This document shows, one piece after another, positions 7,150 to 16,912 of a stretch of 38,728 nt of DNA. Position 1 is the stretch's first letter. Every line of letters begins with the position of its first letter. The stretch lies in assembly GCA_031291335.1 (NCBI GenBank), contig JARLJF010000030.1, positions 1 through 38,728 on the forward strand. The letters are read 5' to 3'. Source of the stretch: Pandoraea sp. (GTDB lineage: Bacteria > Pseudomonadota > Gammaproteobacteria > Burkholderiales > Burkholderiaceae). A program made the translations under genes and the position numbers. The notes below the pieces were generated by a model. It was not told where the DNA came from, did not search any database, and saw only the letters and a program-made list of their open reading frames with translations.

Positions 7150-8199
7150 TTATCCGTGAAGCGAAAAAACATGGGCGGCGGGCAGCGACAGGCCCACCTG
7201 ATCGCCGACGCGACACTCGCGACGGCTGGAAACTTCGACCAGCACCGGGCCTGCGACGGACACGCCGCTGAGCGTCAGGCGCGTGCGGTCGCCGAGAAAC
7301 TGCACTTCGTCCACACGGCCGACGAGCGGCGCATCCCCTGCGGGCACCACGATGGCGTCTTCCGGACGGAAGTACAGCTCCTCCACGTCGGCGCGCACAT
7401 GCGGGCAGGAAACGCGACCGCCTTCCAGATGGAAATGCCCGTCACGCCACACGCCCGCCAGACGGTTGAGCGTGCCGACGAAGTTCGCCACATGGCGCGA
7501 GGCCGGTTGGTAATAAATGTCGCGCGGCGCGCCAATCTGTTCGATGCGGCCTGCGCTCATCACCACGATGCGATCGCCGAGTGCCATTGCCTCGTCCTGA
7601 TCGTGGGTGACGTACACGGTCGTCACACCCAGCCCGCGCAGCAGACGGTCCATGTCCGCGCGCACCGTCTCACGCAACTTGGCGTCCAGCGCAGTGAGCG
7701 GTTCGTCGAGCAACAGCACACGCGGCTCCGGTGCGAGCGCACGAGCCAGCGCCACGCGCTGCTTCTGACCGCCCGAGAGTTGGGCGATGGCGCGATCGGC
7801 AAACGGTGTGAGATGCACGAGATCGAGCAGTTCGTTCACACGCTTGTCGATCTGCGCCGACGGCAGTCCGCGCAGCTTCAGGCCGTACGCGACGTTGCCT
7901 CGCACGGTGAAGTTCGGGAACAGGGCGTAGTTCTGGAACACCATGCCCACGCGACGCTTCTCGATCGGCAGGCGCGTGACGTCCTCGTCGCCGAAGCGCA
8001 CGCGGCCACCGGCGTCGGGACGCTCAAGTCCGGCGATCATGCGCAGGGTCGTGGTCTTGCCGCAGCCCGACGGGCCGAGCAGCACCAGCGTCTCGCCCGC
8101 CCCGATCGTCAGATCGAGCGGCTGCAACACGGTGTTGCCATTGAACGTCTTGGCACAGCGTTCGAGATGAATCGGGATGGAAGTCAGTTTCATCGTCAT
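7150..8199 (-). CDS. ABC importer ATPase (iron/phosphonate/polyamine type)
   Basis: A 349-residue ATPase. It has Walker A GPSGCGKTT (42-50), the Q-loop in VFQNYALFPN, signature LSGGQKQRVALARAL, Walker B VLLLDEPLTALD and the switch histidine in VYVTHDQDEAM. After about residue 240 comes a TOBE-type domain (FRPEDAIVVP, then LTLSGVSVAGPVLVE), typical of the FbpC/PotA/PhnT class. It energises the two permeases encoded just upstream. The solute-binding protein is encoded in the same operon, so this is a complete importer. Confidence 0.93.
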   Translation of the reverse strand: MTMKLTSIPIHLERCAKTFNGNTVLQPLDLTIGAGETLVLLGPSGCGKTTTLRMIAGLERPDAGGRVRFGDEDVTRLPIEKRRVGMVFQNYALFPNFTVRGNVAYGLKLRGLPSAQIDKRVNELLDLVHLTPFADRAIAQLSGGQKQRVALARALAPEPRVLLLDEPLTALDAKLRETVRADMDRLLRGLGVTTVYVTHDQDEAMALGDRIVVMSAGRIEQIGAPRDIYYQPASRHVANFVGTLNRLAGVWRDGHFHLEGGRVSCPHVRADVEELYFRPEDAIVVPAGDAPLVGRVDEVQFLGDRTRLTLSGVSVAGPVLVEVSSRRECRVGDQVGLSLPAAHVFSLHG

Positions 8200-8239
8200 A
8201 TCCTTGGCATTCGGTAGGCGTGCAGTGCAGCCGTCTGGA

Positions 8240-9043
8240 TCAAGTACGGCCTCGTGTATTGCGCACCTTGGCCCGCTGGGCCGTCATCTGCATGAAGACG
8301 AGCAGCGGCACGATCAACACGAAAAACACTGCCGTGTAAGCGCTGCCGATCTCCAGACGCAGCGACGCGTAGGCGTCCGCCAGCCCCACGGGCAGCGTCT
8401 TGGTATCCGGCGTGTGCAGCATCCACGTCAAGTTGAATTCGCCGAGCGAGAGCGTCACCACAATGAGCGCGGCCGCCACGATCTCGCTACGGATGTTGGG
8501 CAGCACCACGGTCGTGAAGCGTCGCAGGAAGCTCGCGCCGAGACTCGCCGCGCCCTCTTCCATCAGCTTGATGCGCGAGTCCGCGCACGCCGCCGCCACA
8601 GCACGCACCATGAACGGCAGCGTGAAGATCACGTGCCCGACCACGATGAACGCGAGACTCTCGCGAAAGCCACGCATGCCGCCGTACACGCTGATCAGCG
8701 CGAGCGCACTCGCCAGCCCCGGCAATGCGATGGGCAGCGTCAGCAGTTCCTCGATCCAGCGCGCCATGCGGCTTTGCCAGCGGGCGAGCACGTAACCGGC
8801 CGGCACACCGAGCAGCGCGACCAGCACTAGCGTGGCAGCGCCAACGTATAGCGAATTCAGAATGGCGTCGTGATAGTCCTGCCAGACCTGAATCACCCAC
8901 TTGAACGTGAGGCCAGCCGACGGCCCCCGGAAATAGTTCACCGACAGCCCGGCGAGAATCGACATTCCCACAGGGATCAGCAGAAACGCACACATCAGCA
9001 GCGTGAGCAGCAGTTGCAGCGTAAAAAGGGTCTTCTTGAGCAT
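8240..9043 (-). CDS. ABC importer permease 2
   Basis: A 267-residue inner-membrane protein with about six hydrophobic segments, starting MLKKTLFTLQLLLTLLMCAFLL. The cytoplasmic coupling (EAA) loop is visible as LMEEGAASLGASFLRRFTTVVLPNI. The start at 9043 is chosen because GGAGG stands ahead of it and overlaps the TGA of permease 1, indicating coupled translation. A longer frame running upstream is only a shadow of permease 1. Confidence 0.92.
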   Translation of the reverse strand: MLKKTLFTLQLLLTLLMCAFLLIPVGMSILAGLSVNYFRGPSAGLTFKWVIQVWQDYHDAILNSLYVGAATLVLVALLGVPAGYVLARWQSRMARWIEELLTLPIALPGLASALALISVYGGMRGFRESLAFIVVGHVIFTLPFMVRAVAAACADSRIKLMEEGAASLGASFLRRFTTVVLPNIRSEIVAAALIVVTLSLGEFNLTWMLHTPDTKTLPVGLADAYASLRLEIGSAYTAVFFVLIVPLLVFMQMTAQRAKVRNTRGRT

Positions 9044-9048
9044 GCGGA

Positions 9049-9873
9049 TCAACCTCCGGCGGCGACAGCCTGCCCGGTGAAATTGCGGGCGAGCATGAGC
9101 ACCGCCCACGTCACGATGCCGAGAATGACCGAGAGCGCCGCCGCCGTCGCCACGTTGGCGTTGAGCGTGAACTCGGTATAGATGGTCATCGGCAGCACAT
9201 CGATGTCGGTCGCCAGCGTAAAGGCCGTGCCGAATGCTCCCACCGAGGTCGCGAAACACATCGCGCCCGAGGCGATCAGTGCGGGGGCCAGCGCGGGCAA
9301 CGTCACGTCGCGGGCAATGGCAAACGGGCCGGCGCCGAGCGAGGCCGCCGCTTCCGTGAGCGAATGATCGAGCGACTCCGCCGCCGCCATGACAGCGAGG
9401 ATCACGCGCGGAATCGAGAAATACAGATAGCCGAGGAACAGGCCCGCGAGCGAATACGCGAACACGAGCTTGTGTCCCAGCAGCTTGGAAGTCAGATCGC
9501 CGATAAGGCCCTGACGTCCCGCGAGCATGATGACCATGAAACCGACCACCACGCCGGGGAACGCCAGCGGCAGGGTAAGCATCGACACGAGGATCGATTT
9601 ACCCGGAAAGTCATGACGGGTGAGGAAGAGGCCCGCCACAAGCGACAACGCCAGGGTAGCCAGGGTAACCAGTGCCGAGAGCACAACGGTCTGCCACAGG
9701 CTATCGAGATAACGCGCATTGGTGAGAATGGCGCGATAGGTCTCGAACGCGTGACCGTCGCCGCTCACCTGCACTAGGGCGGCCATCGGCAGTAGCCAGA
9801 ACGCCAGAAAGACCGCCAGCGCCGGTAGCAGAAGTGCCACGCGCCAGCCGCGCGGCAGGGTCAGGTCACGCAT
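9049..9873 (-). CDS. ABC importer permease 1
   Basis: A 274-residue protein with about six transmembrane helices (from LLLPALAVFLAFWLLPMAAL onward). The EAA loop reads LTEAAASLGAGPFAIARDVTLPAL. It pairs with permease 2 as a heterodimeric channel of the iron/thiamine/phosphonate (FbpB/PhnV-like) class. A 40-base gap separates it from the binding-protein gene upstream and only 5 bases from permease 2 downstream. Confidence 0.92.
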   Translation of the reverse strand: MRDLTLPRGWRVALLLPALAVFLAFWLLPMAALVQVSGDGHAFETYRAILTNARYLDSLWQTVVLSALVTLATLALSLVAGLFLTRHDFPGKSILVSMLTLPLAFPGVVVGFMVIMLAGRQGLIGDLTSKLLGHKLVFAYSLAGLFLGYLYFSIPRVILAVMAAAESLDHSLTEAAASLGAGPFAIARDVTLPALAPALIASGAMCFATSVGAFGTAFTLATDIDVLPMTIYTEFTLNANVATAAALSVILGIVTWAVLMLARNFTGQAVAAGG

Positions 9874-9913
9874 CGCTTGCTTTGCTCCTCTTCCTCGTTG
9901 GACATTACCGTGC

Positions 9914-10927
9914 TTAGCGCACGTTCTTCAGATACTGCTGACCGAACGCGTCCTGCTGCGCGGCGAGCTTCTGCAGATCGACCGGCTTCACACGTGCGTA
10001 GTCGGTTGCCGGCAGGAACTTCGCAGCCACATCAGCCGGCATCGTGCTGGCACGCACCGGACGCAGGAACGCTTGCGCCCAATGCGCCTGGCCCTTGTCC
10101 GACAGCGTGTAGTCGATCACCTTCTTGCCGTTGTCGGCGTGCGGCGCGTTCTTCACGAGCGCGATCACGTACGGCAGCGACACGGAGCCTTCCATCGGAA
10201 TCACGAACTGCACGTTGGCGCGGTCCTTGTAGATGGCGCGGTAAGCGTTGAAGTCGAAGTCGATCAGGATGGGGATCTCACCCGAGAGCACGCGGGCGTA
10301 TGCCGTTTGCTTCGGCACGATCGGCGCGTTGGCCTTGAGCTTCTGGAAGAAGCTGATGGCCGGGCCGAAGTTGTCCATCGAACCGCCGAGCGCCTGGTTG
10401 GCGGCAATCGCAGCGGCATAGCCGGCGAATGCGCTGCTCGGGTCCAGATAGCCCACCATGCCGCGATACTCCGGCTTGAGCAGGTCGGCCCATGAACGCG
10501 GCACCGGCTTGCCTTCCAGAGCGTCGCGGTTCACGAAGAAGCCGACCGTGCCCGAGTGGATGGTCGTCCACATGCCGTTCGGATCCTTCATGCTGGCCGG
10601 CACCTGATCCCAGTTCGCCGGCTTGTACGGCGCGAGCAGGCCCTTCTTGGCGGCTTCGATGGCCGAGGTGATGCCGAGATACACGATGTCGGCCACCGGC
10701 GCCTTCTGTTCGGCGATCATCTGCGCGACAGCCTGGCCGGAGTTCTTGTTATCGAGCGGCACGCGAATGCCCGTGTCCTGTGCAATGGCCTTGACCTGGC
10801 CAGCCCAGTCCGCCCATTCCGGCGGGCAGTTATAGCAGATGGCGGTTTGTTGGGCATGCGCGGCGCCAGCGCCGAGCAAGGTAAAAAGCGCCAGCGTGCG
10901 AGCGGCGCGGGTGATCCAAAGCTTCAT
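9914..10927 (-). CDS. Periplasmic binding protein of the iron/2-aminoethylphosphonate-type importer
   Basis: A 337-residue protein with a Sec signal peptide (MKLWITRAARTLALFTLLGA) and likely cleavage after AHA. The mature start, QQTAICYNCPPEWADW, carries two close cysteines (CYNC), and the class II binding-protein fold follows (ADIVYLGITSAIEAAKKGLL, HSGTVGFFVNRDAL, SWADLLKPEYRG). This family binds ferric ions, thiamine or phosphonates. The metallophosphodiesterase at the operon end argues for a phosphorus-containing ligand. The start at 10927 gives the signal peptide; the frame extends further upstream without support. As first gene of the operon it is probably regulated by the LacI-family protein next door. 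Confidence 0.88.
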   Translation of the reverse strand: MKLWITRAARTLALFTLLGAGAAHAQQTAICYNCPPEWADWAGQVKAIAQDTGIRVPLDNKNSGQAVAQMIAEQKAPVADIVYLGITSAIEAAKKGLLAPYKPANWDQVPASMKDPNGMWTTIHSGTVGFFVNRDALEGKPVPRSWADLLKPEYRGMVGYLDPSSAFAGYAAAIAANQALGGSMDNFGPAISFFQKLKANAPIVPKQTAYARVLSGEIPILIDFDFNAYRAIYKDRANVQFVIPMEGSVSLPYVIALVKNAPHADNGKKVIDYTLSDKGQAHWAQAFLRPVRASTMPADVAAKFLPATDYARVKPVDLQKLAAQQDAFGQQYLKNVR

Positions 10928-10956
10928 TTCTGTGGGCTCCTGAATGTCTGAGCGTT

Positions 10957-10974
10957 GGCGGCACCAGTGCCGCC
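10957..10974. promoter_or_regulatory. Inverted repeat upstream of the importer operon
   Basis: GGCGGCAC-CA-GTGCCGCC is a perfect 8-bp inverted repeat 30 bases before the binding-protein start, in the 181-bp gap behind the LacI gene. It could be an operator or a leader hairpin. The rest of the gap shows no clear promoter to me. Confidence 0.4.
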
Positions 10975-11108
10975 GGATAAGTACGGGCCTCACGGCCGGA
11001 TGCCTGATTGCCTCGGCCAGCGCTGCGCTCTCTTTATCTCTTTGCGGAGCCAGTCACCAGCCACTTTCCTTGCTACTGCTTTTCCTTCAAATTCGTTTCG
11101 CTACCGCG

Positions 11109-12164
11109 TCACCCTTTCTTGCGCGGCGGGGCGGCCACCGTGCCACCACGCCGAATCTCGTGCGGCAGGATCAATGCATGACTCAGCGAGGCATCGGGCG
11201 TGCCCGTCGCGGCACCGGTGCGTCCATCGCGCCCGTCGATTTGCGCAAGCAGTCGCTGCGCCGCGTGACGACCGATCTCCACGCTCGGCTGCACGACGGT
11301 GGCGAGCGTCGGCGAGAGCAATTCGCCCACCGCGAGCCCGTCGAAGCCGAGCACCGAGATGTCGTCGGGCACGCGCAAACCGGCTTCGCGCAGTGCGCGC
11401 ATCACACCGAGTGCCAGCAGATCGTTGGAGCAGAACAGGGCCGTGGGACGCGCACCGTCGCGCTCGCGCTGCGCCAGCCATTCGCGCACCCGCTCGCCGC
11501 GGGCCCCGCTGTTGAAATCGATTTCGAAGGCCGGCAGCGGCGTCAGGCCGGCGGCTTGCATGGCGTCGCCATAGCCGAGATAGCGACGCTTGGCGCGGTC
11601 GGAGGCATGCAGCGCGCCCGTCACCATGACGATGTCGCGATGCCCCGCCTCGATCAGCATGGCCACGCCCTGTGCGGCGGCAGCCCGGTTGTCCACGGAC
11701 ACGCACGGACGCTCCGGCGCATCGTTATAGACCAGTTGACAGGCCACGCCCTCAGTTGCCAGATCGTCGATGAGCACGCTGTGCTCGGCGTCGGCCAGTG
11801 TCAGCAGCAGACCGTCCACACGCTGTTGCAGCAAGGTTTCGATGGCGTTGCGCTCACGCTCCGGGTCGTATTGCGTCGTGACGAGCAGCAGGCGGCGGCC
11901 GGTACCGTCGATGGCGGCTTCGATGCCCTCCAGACAGTCGGCAAAGACCGGATTGCCCAGCGTCGGCAACATCACGCCAATCAGGCCCGTACGCTCTCCG
12001 CGCAACTGACGGCCAAGGGCATTCGGGCGGAATTTCAGCTCGGCAGCGGCGGCCTGCACACGGGCAAGCGTCTCCGGACGTACCAGTTGCGGCGAATTGA
12101 GTGCGCGCGACACCGTCGCAATCGAACACCCCGCGCGCTGTGCCACGTCCCGTATGTCTGCCAC
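11109..12164 (-). CDS. LacI-family transcriptional repressor
   Basis: A 351-residue protein. The N-terminal helix-turn-helix reads IRDVAQRAGCSIATVSRALN (4-23) and is followed by the hinge helix region LKFRPNALGRQLRGERTGLIGVML. The remainder is a periplasmic-binding-protein-like effector domain (FADCLEGIEAAI, VSVLGFDGLAVGELLSPTLATV, QPSVEIGRHAAQRLL). It starts with GTG, preceded by an AAGGAGAGG ribosome site. Two perfect LacI-type palindromes lie 58-81 bases upstream of its own start, so it probably controls itself. Position also suggests that it controls the importer operon downstream. The effector is unknown. Confidence 0.93.
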   Translation of the reverse strand: MADIRDVAQRAGCSIATVSRALNSPQLVRPETLARVQAAAAELKFRPNALGRQLRGERTGLIGVMLPTLGNPVFADCLEGIEAAIDGTGRRLLLVTTQYDPERERNAIETLLQQRVDGLLLTLADAEHSVLIDDLATEGVACQLVYNDAPERPCVSVDNRAAAAQGVAMLIEAGHRDIVMVTGALHASDRAKRRYLGYGDAMQAAGLTPLPAFEIDFNSGARGERVREWLAQRERDGARPTALFCSNDLLALGVMRALREAGLRVPDDISVLGFDGLAVGELLSPTLATVVQPSVEIGRHAAQRLLAQIDGRDGRTGAATGTPDASLSHALILPHEIRRGGTVAAPPRKKG

Positions 12165-12221
12165 GCCCCTCTCCTTTTTATCGAGCCGTCGAAACTTGAA
12201 GTTGACGGATTTTACGCAAAT

Positions 12222-12245
12222 GTAAACGTTTACGAAAACGTTTTC
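12222..12245. promoter_or_regulatory. Two abutting perfect LacI-family operators
   Basis: GTAAACGTTTAC (12222-12233) is immediately followed by GAAAACGTTTTC (12234-12245). Both are perfect 12-bp palindromes with the ACGT-centred core of LacI/PurR-type sites. They lie between the LacI gene and the divergent SRPBCC gene. A degenerate third site (CGCAAACGTTAGCG) lies at 12331-12344. Confidence 0.82.
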
Positions 12246-12462
12246 ACTCCGGGATTCTATGGAGGCATTGTGATGAATTCATGACAGCCGGGAAAGACTG
12301 GCCCGTCGAGTCATTCGCTGTCCGATTCATCGCAAACGTTAGCGAAAGTCATCGAAGCGTCCTAGGGACGGTGCTAGGCGCCGAAGGCCGGTATGCCGCC
12401 TATACTGAAATTCCCCCACGCGCCGGGGCATGACGGCACCCTTTTCACGACCGGGATCGGCC

Positions 12463-13029
12463 ATGAACGAATATCACTTCCTCACCTTGTGGCGGCTGAC
12501 GGCACCGCTGGACGAAGTCTGGGACACGATTCGCGATGTCGACCACTGGGCGCGCTGGTGGCCGTGCGTGCGCAACGTCCGCACCCTGGAGCCGGGCGAC
12601 GCCGATGGCGTGGGCGCCGTGCGGGAGCTGACCTGGCATGGTGCGCTGCCCTACTCGCTCACGTTCGAGACCCGCATTACCCACATCGACCCGATGCGCG
12701 AAGTGCGCGGCGTGGCGACCGGCGAGGCAGAGGGCACCGGCGTCTGGCGCTTCGACACCGAAGGCTCGATCTCCGTCGTGCGCTATGCCTGGGATGTGCA
12801 CACGAAGCGCGCCTGGATGAACAAGCTCTCGCCCATCGCCCAGCCGCTGTTCCGCTGGAACCATAACTACGTCATGCGACGTGGCGGCGAAGGCCTTGCC
12901 GCAGTACTCAATGCCCATCTGGTCGAGTGCCTCGATACCGACATGCCCCCCGCCACCATTGGTGAAGAGCGCGACCCGCGCGATTTGCGTGAAGCCCGCT
13001 CACGGATGAGTCACGACTCCCATCACTGA
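12463..13029 (+). CDS. SRPBCC (START-like) family protein
   Basis: About 188 residues from the ATG at 12463; an in-frame ATG at 12430 would add 11 residues. The pattern LTAPLDEVWDTIRDVDHWARWWP at the N-terminus and a later GTGVWRFDTEGSISVVRYAWDV strand pair are typical of the SRPBCC helix-grip fold, which binds hydrophobic ligands. No catalytic residue identifies a reaction. It precedes the 3-hydroxyanthranilate block on the same strand with a 155-bp gap holding a LysR-type palindrome, so it may be a separate transcription unit. A possible -10 (TATACT) lies near 12402. Confidence 0.8.
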   Translation: MNEYHFLTLWRLTAPLDEVWDTIRDVDHWARWWPCVRNVRTLEPGDADGVGAVRELTWHGALPYSLTFETRITHIDPMREVRGVATGEAEGTGVWRFDTEGSISVVRYAWDVHTKRAWMNKLSPIAQPLFRWNHNYVMRRGGEGLAAVLNAHLVECLDTDMPPATIGEERDPRDLREARSRMSHDSHH

Positions 13030-13038
13030 CCCTCCCTG

Positions 13039-13057
13039 CTATTCCATTCAGGAATAG
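13039..13057. promoter_or_regulatory. LysR-type operator ahead of the catabolic operon
   Basis: CTATTCC-ATTCA-GGAATAG is a perfect 7-bp inverted repeat and contains an ATTCC-N5-GGAAT core like the binding sites of LysR-family activators. An AT-rich stretch with TATAGA follows near 13083-13088. It lies about 130 bases before the first gene of the 3-hydroxyanthranilate operon. Confidence 0.6.
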
Positions 13058-13184
13058 ACGATCCAGTAGATTTCATTATTTTTTATAGATCCGGATGCTT
13101 AGACTCGAAGGCATCCGGCGGTGGAACCATGGCGTTCCCTACGACTGCTGCCGCCCCGCATAACAATCTGCTCGAGGAGACCTC

Positions 13185-14657
13185 GTGAGCCTTGCGACTC
13201 CGCCGCTGCTGCGGCACTACGTGGATGGCGCGTTCGTGACCACCGATCGCCAGTTCGATAACGTCAGCCCCGTCGACGGACGGCTCGTCGCGAAGGTTTG
13301 CGAAGCCGACGCCGCCACGGTCGAGCGCGCCGTCAGCGCCGCCCGCCGCGCCCTGCACGATGGCCCCTGGGGCAAGACCACGCCGGCCGAGCGCGCCGCC
13401 GTGCTGCACCGCATCGCCGATGGCATTCAGGCGCGCTTCGATGAGTTCGTCGCCGCCGAAGTCGCCGACACCGGCCGTCCTGCGGAACAGGCCCGCACGC
13501 TGGACATCGCCCGCGGCATCGCCAACTTCCGCATGTTCGCCGACCTCATCAAGACGGCCGGTAGCGAGATGTACGAGATGCGCGCAGCCGATGGCGGCGA
13601 CGTGATGAACTACGTCACGCGCAAGGCGCTCGGCGTGATCGGCATCATCTCGCCGTGGAACCTGCCGCTGCTGCTATTCACATGGAAGGTCGCGCCGGCA
13701 CTGGCGATGGGTAACTGCGTTGTCGCCAAGCCGTCGGAAGAAACCCCCTCCTCGGCCACGCTACTCGCCGAGGTGATGGACGCCGCCGGCGTGCCGCCCG
13801 GCGTGTTCAACCTCGTGCACGGCTTCGGTCCGAATTCAGCCGGTGAATTCCTGACGAAACATCCTGACGTGGCCGCGATCACCTTCACTGGCGAGTCGCG
13901 CACCGGCAGCGCCATCATGAAAGCCGTAGCCGACGGCGTGAAGGAAATCTCGTTCGAGCTGGGGGGCAAGAACGCCGCCGTCGTGTTCGCCGACGCCGAC
14001 TTCGAGAAAGCGCTCGACGGCGTGGTCCGCTCGTCGTTCACCAATGCCGGTCAGGTCTGCCTGTGCTCCGAGCGTGTGTACGTCGAACGGCCGATCTTCG
14101 ATCGCTTCGTTGCCGCACTGGCCGAACGTGCCGCCGCCCTGCACATCGACGCCCCCGACGCGCCCGGCGTGCAGATGGGCCCGCTCGTGTCCCGCAAGCA
14201 TCGCGAGAAGGTGCTCTCTTACTATCAACTGGCGGTTGAGGAAGGCGCGACAGTCGTCACCGGTGGCGGCGTGCCCGTCTTCGGTGACGAACGTGACGAC
14301 GGCGCCTTCGTGCAACCGACGGTCTGGACCGGTCTGCCCGACACGGCACGCTGCGTACGCGAAGAAATCTTCGGCCCGGTGTGCCACGTAGCGCCGTTCG
14401 ACAGCGAAGACGAAGTGATCCGCCGCGTGAACGACAGCGACTACGGCCTCGCTGGCTGCGTCTGGACGACGAACCTGTCGCGCGCGCATCGCGTGGCGCG
14501 TCAGTTCCAGACCGGGCTCGTGTGGGTGAACACCTGGTTCCTGCGCGACCTGCGCACGCCGTTCGGCGGGGTGAAGCTCTCCGGGCTGGGCCGCGAAGGC
14601 GGACGCCACTCGCTCGACTTCTATTCCGAAATCACCAACATCTGCATCAAACTGTGA
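13185..14657 (+). CDS. nbaE: 2-Aminomuconate 6-semialdehyde dehydrogenase
   Basis: A 490-residue aldehyde dehydrogenase. It has the oxyanion Asn159 (SPWNLP), general base Glu258 (SFELGGKN) and catalytic Cys292 in FTNAGQVCLCSERVYVE, the exact wording of the 2-aminomuconate/2-hydroxymuconate semialdehyde dehydrogenases. Arg110 corresponds to the substrate arginine described in the Pseudomonas enzyme. It oxidises 2-aminomuconate semialdehyde to 2-aminomuconate with NAD, competing with spontaneous cyclisation to picolinate. It starts with GTG after GAGGAGA. The next three genes encode the adjacent steps, which settles this function over the hydroxymuconate enzyme. Confidence 0.93.
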   Translation: MSLATPPLLRHYVDGAFVTTDRQFDNVSPVDGRLVAKVCEADAATVERAVSAARRALHDGPWGKTTPAERAAVLHRIADGIQARFDEFVAAEVADTGRPAEQARTLDIARGIANFRMFADLIKTAGSEMYEMRAADGGDVMNYVTRKALGVIGIISPWNLPLLLFTWKVAPALAMGNCVVAKPSEETPSSATLLAEVMDAAGVPPGVFNLVHGFGPNSAGEFLTKHPDVAAITFTGESRTGSAIMKAVADGVKEISFELGGKNAAVVFADADFEKALDGVVRSSFTNAGQVCLCSERVYVERPIFDRFVAALAERAAALHIDAPDAPGVQMGPLVSRKHREKVLSYYQLAVEEGATVVTGGGVPVFGDERDDGAFVQPTVWTGLPDTARCVREEIFGPVCHVAPFDSEDEVIRRVNDSDYGLAGCVWTTNLSRAHRVARQFQTGLVWVNTWFLRDLRTPFGGVKLSGLGREGGRHSLDFYSEITNICIKL

Positions 14658-14751
14658 GGCGACGGTGCGGCGGTAGCGATGGGGGTCGAGACTGCCGCAC
14701 CCGTGCGCCGTCCCATCAAAAGCACAAAGGCACAACGGAGACTGACGACAC

Positions 14752-15186
14752 ATGAGCGCATCGCAAGACACACAGGCCCGCGTGGTGGCTGGCAAGGCCA
14801 AACCGCGCGGCAAGTTCCCGCATATCAAACGCGCAGGGGACTTCCTCTTCGTCTCGGGCACCAGCTCGCGCCGTCCGGACAATACGTACGCCGGCGCGCA
14901 GGTCGATGCGCTGGGCGTGACGCAGCTCGACATTCGTGAACAGACGCGCGCCGTCATCGAGAACATTCGCGACATTCTCGCGAGCGAAGGCGCGACGCTG
15001 GCCGACGTGGTCGAAGTCGGCTCGTTCCTGGTGAACATGAACGACTTCGGTGGCTACAACGAGGTGTACGGCGAGTACTTCGACGAGAACGGTCCGACGC
15101 GTACCACGGTGGCGGTGCATCAATTGCCGCATCCGCTGCTGCTCATCGAGATCAAGTGCGTGGCCTATGCACCGCGCTCGCGCTGA
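14752..15186 (+). CDS. nbaF: 2-Aminomuconate deaminase (RidA family)
   Basis: A 144-residue RidA/YjgF-fold protein. The segment [18 protein letters not shown] marks the 2-aminomuconate deaminase branch rather than general RidA, and the usual RidA end [10 protein letters not shown] is present. It hydrolyses 2-aminomuconate to 4-oxalocrotonate, releasing ammonia. It lies 94 bases after the dehydrogenase gene and has a GGAG site about 11 bases before the start. Confidence 0.9.
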   Translation: MSASQDTQARVVAGKAKPRGKFPHIKRAGDFLFVSGTSSRRPDNTYAGAQVDALGVTQLDIREQTRAVIENIRDILASEGATLADVVEVGSFLVNMNDFGGYNEVYGEYFDENGPTRTTVAVHQLPHPLLLIEIKCVAYAPRSR

Positions 15187-15804
<618 letters not shown>

Positions 15805-15841
15805 ACCGCAACGCCGCACTCAGAACCTCATACGTCACGTC

Positions 15842-16837
15842 ATGAAGAAAATCGACATGCACGCCCACTTCTTCCCGCGCATCACGCAGGAGGAAGCCGC
15901 CCGTCTCGACCCCGCCACCGCGCCGTGGCTACGCATCGACGAAGGCGGCGAGACCGGCAACATCATGCTCGACGACCGCGCTTTCCGCCCCGTCTACCGG
16001 GCGTTGTGGGACCCCGCCCTGCGTGTCGAAGAACTCGACCGCCATGGCATCGACCTGCAAGTGGTGTGCGCCACGCCGATCATGTTCGGCTACCGCTACG
16101 ACGGACACCTCGTCATGGACTGGGTCCGGCGCATGAACGATCTGGCGCTGGAACACTGCGCCTACGCTCCGACGCGACTCAAGCCAATGGCGCAGGTGCC
16201 GTTGCAGGACCTCGATCTGGCATGTGCGGAAGCGTCGCGCGCCAAGGCCAGTGGCCATATCGGCGTGCAGATCGGTAACCATCTGGGCGACAAGGATCTC
16301 GACGACGAGCAGCTCGTGGCGTTTTTGCGGCACTGCGGCAACGAACACATCCCCGTGCTCGTGCATCCGTGGGACATGATGACCGACGGCCGCATGAAGA
16401 AGTGGATGATGCCGTGGCTCGTGGCCATGCCCGCCGAGACGCAACTCTCGATTCTCTCGCTGATTCTCTCGGGAGCGTTCGAGCGCCTGCCGCGCTCGCT
16501 CAAGCTGTGCTTCGCCCACGGCGGCGGCGCCTTCCCGTATCTGCTGGGCCGCGCCGAGAACGCATGGCATTGCCGCGACATCGTGCGCGCCGACAGCCCG
16601 CATCCGCCGTCGCATTATCTGGATCGTTTTTACGTGGACAGCGCCGTGTTCGACCCGCGCGCCCTGCGTCTGCTGGTCGACACCATGGGCGTGGAGCGCA
16701 TCATGCTCGGCTCGGATCACCCGTTCCCGCTCGGAGAGCAGGACATCGGCCGTCTGGTGGCCGAACAGCCGGGGCTGGACGACGCCGCACGGCACCGCAT
16801 TCTCGCGGGGAACGCCCTCGAGTTCTTCGGCCTGTAA
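15842..16837 (+). CDS. nbaD: 2-Amino-3-carboxymuconate 6-semialdehyde decarboxylase (ACMSD)
   Basis: A 331-residue amidohydrolase-fold decarboxylase. The zinc ligands are visible as H7 and H9 (DMHAHFF), H175 (VLVHPWD) and D292 (GSDHPFP), with the catalytic H226 (CFAHGGG). These are shifted by two residues from the Pseudomonas enzyme. It decarboxylates the ring-cleavage product to 2-aminomuconate semialdehyde, the substrate of the dehydrogenase at 13185. No clear ribosome site precedes the ATG, and it lies 37 bases after the dioxygenase gene. This is the last catabolic enzyme before the transporter block. Confidence 0.95.
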   Translation: MKKIDMHAHFFPRITQEEAARLDPATAPWLRIDEGGETGNIMLDDRAFRPVYRALWDPALRVEELDRHGIDLQVVCATPIMFGYRYDGHLVMDWVRRMNDLALEHCAYAPTRLKPMAQVPLQDLDLACAEASRAKASGHIGVQIGNHLGDKDLDDEQLVAFLRHCGNEHIPVLVHPWDMMTDGRMKKWMMPWLVAMPAETQLSILSLILSGAFERLPRSLKLCFAHGGGAFPYLLGRAENAWHCRDIVRADSPHPPSHYLDRFYVDSAVFDPRALRLLVDTMGVERIMLGSDHPFPLGEQDIGRLVAEQPGLDDAARHRILAGNALEFFGL

Positions 16838-16912
16838 CTGGTGCTTTCCCGAGGTGTTTTTGAAATTGCTTGCCTACGCAAAAGGCGTCGTTTAGGCTGG
16901 GCACTGAAATAT

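Noticed and set aside
7141..8217. A 358-codon open frame on the plus strand, antisense to the ABC ATPase
   Set aside because: Shadow frame in GC-rich DNA; the minus strand has a full ATPase with all motifs.
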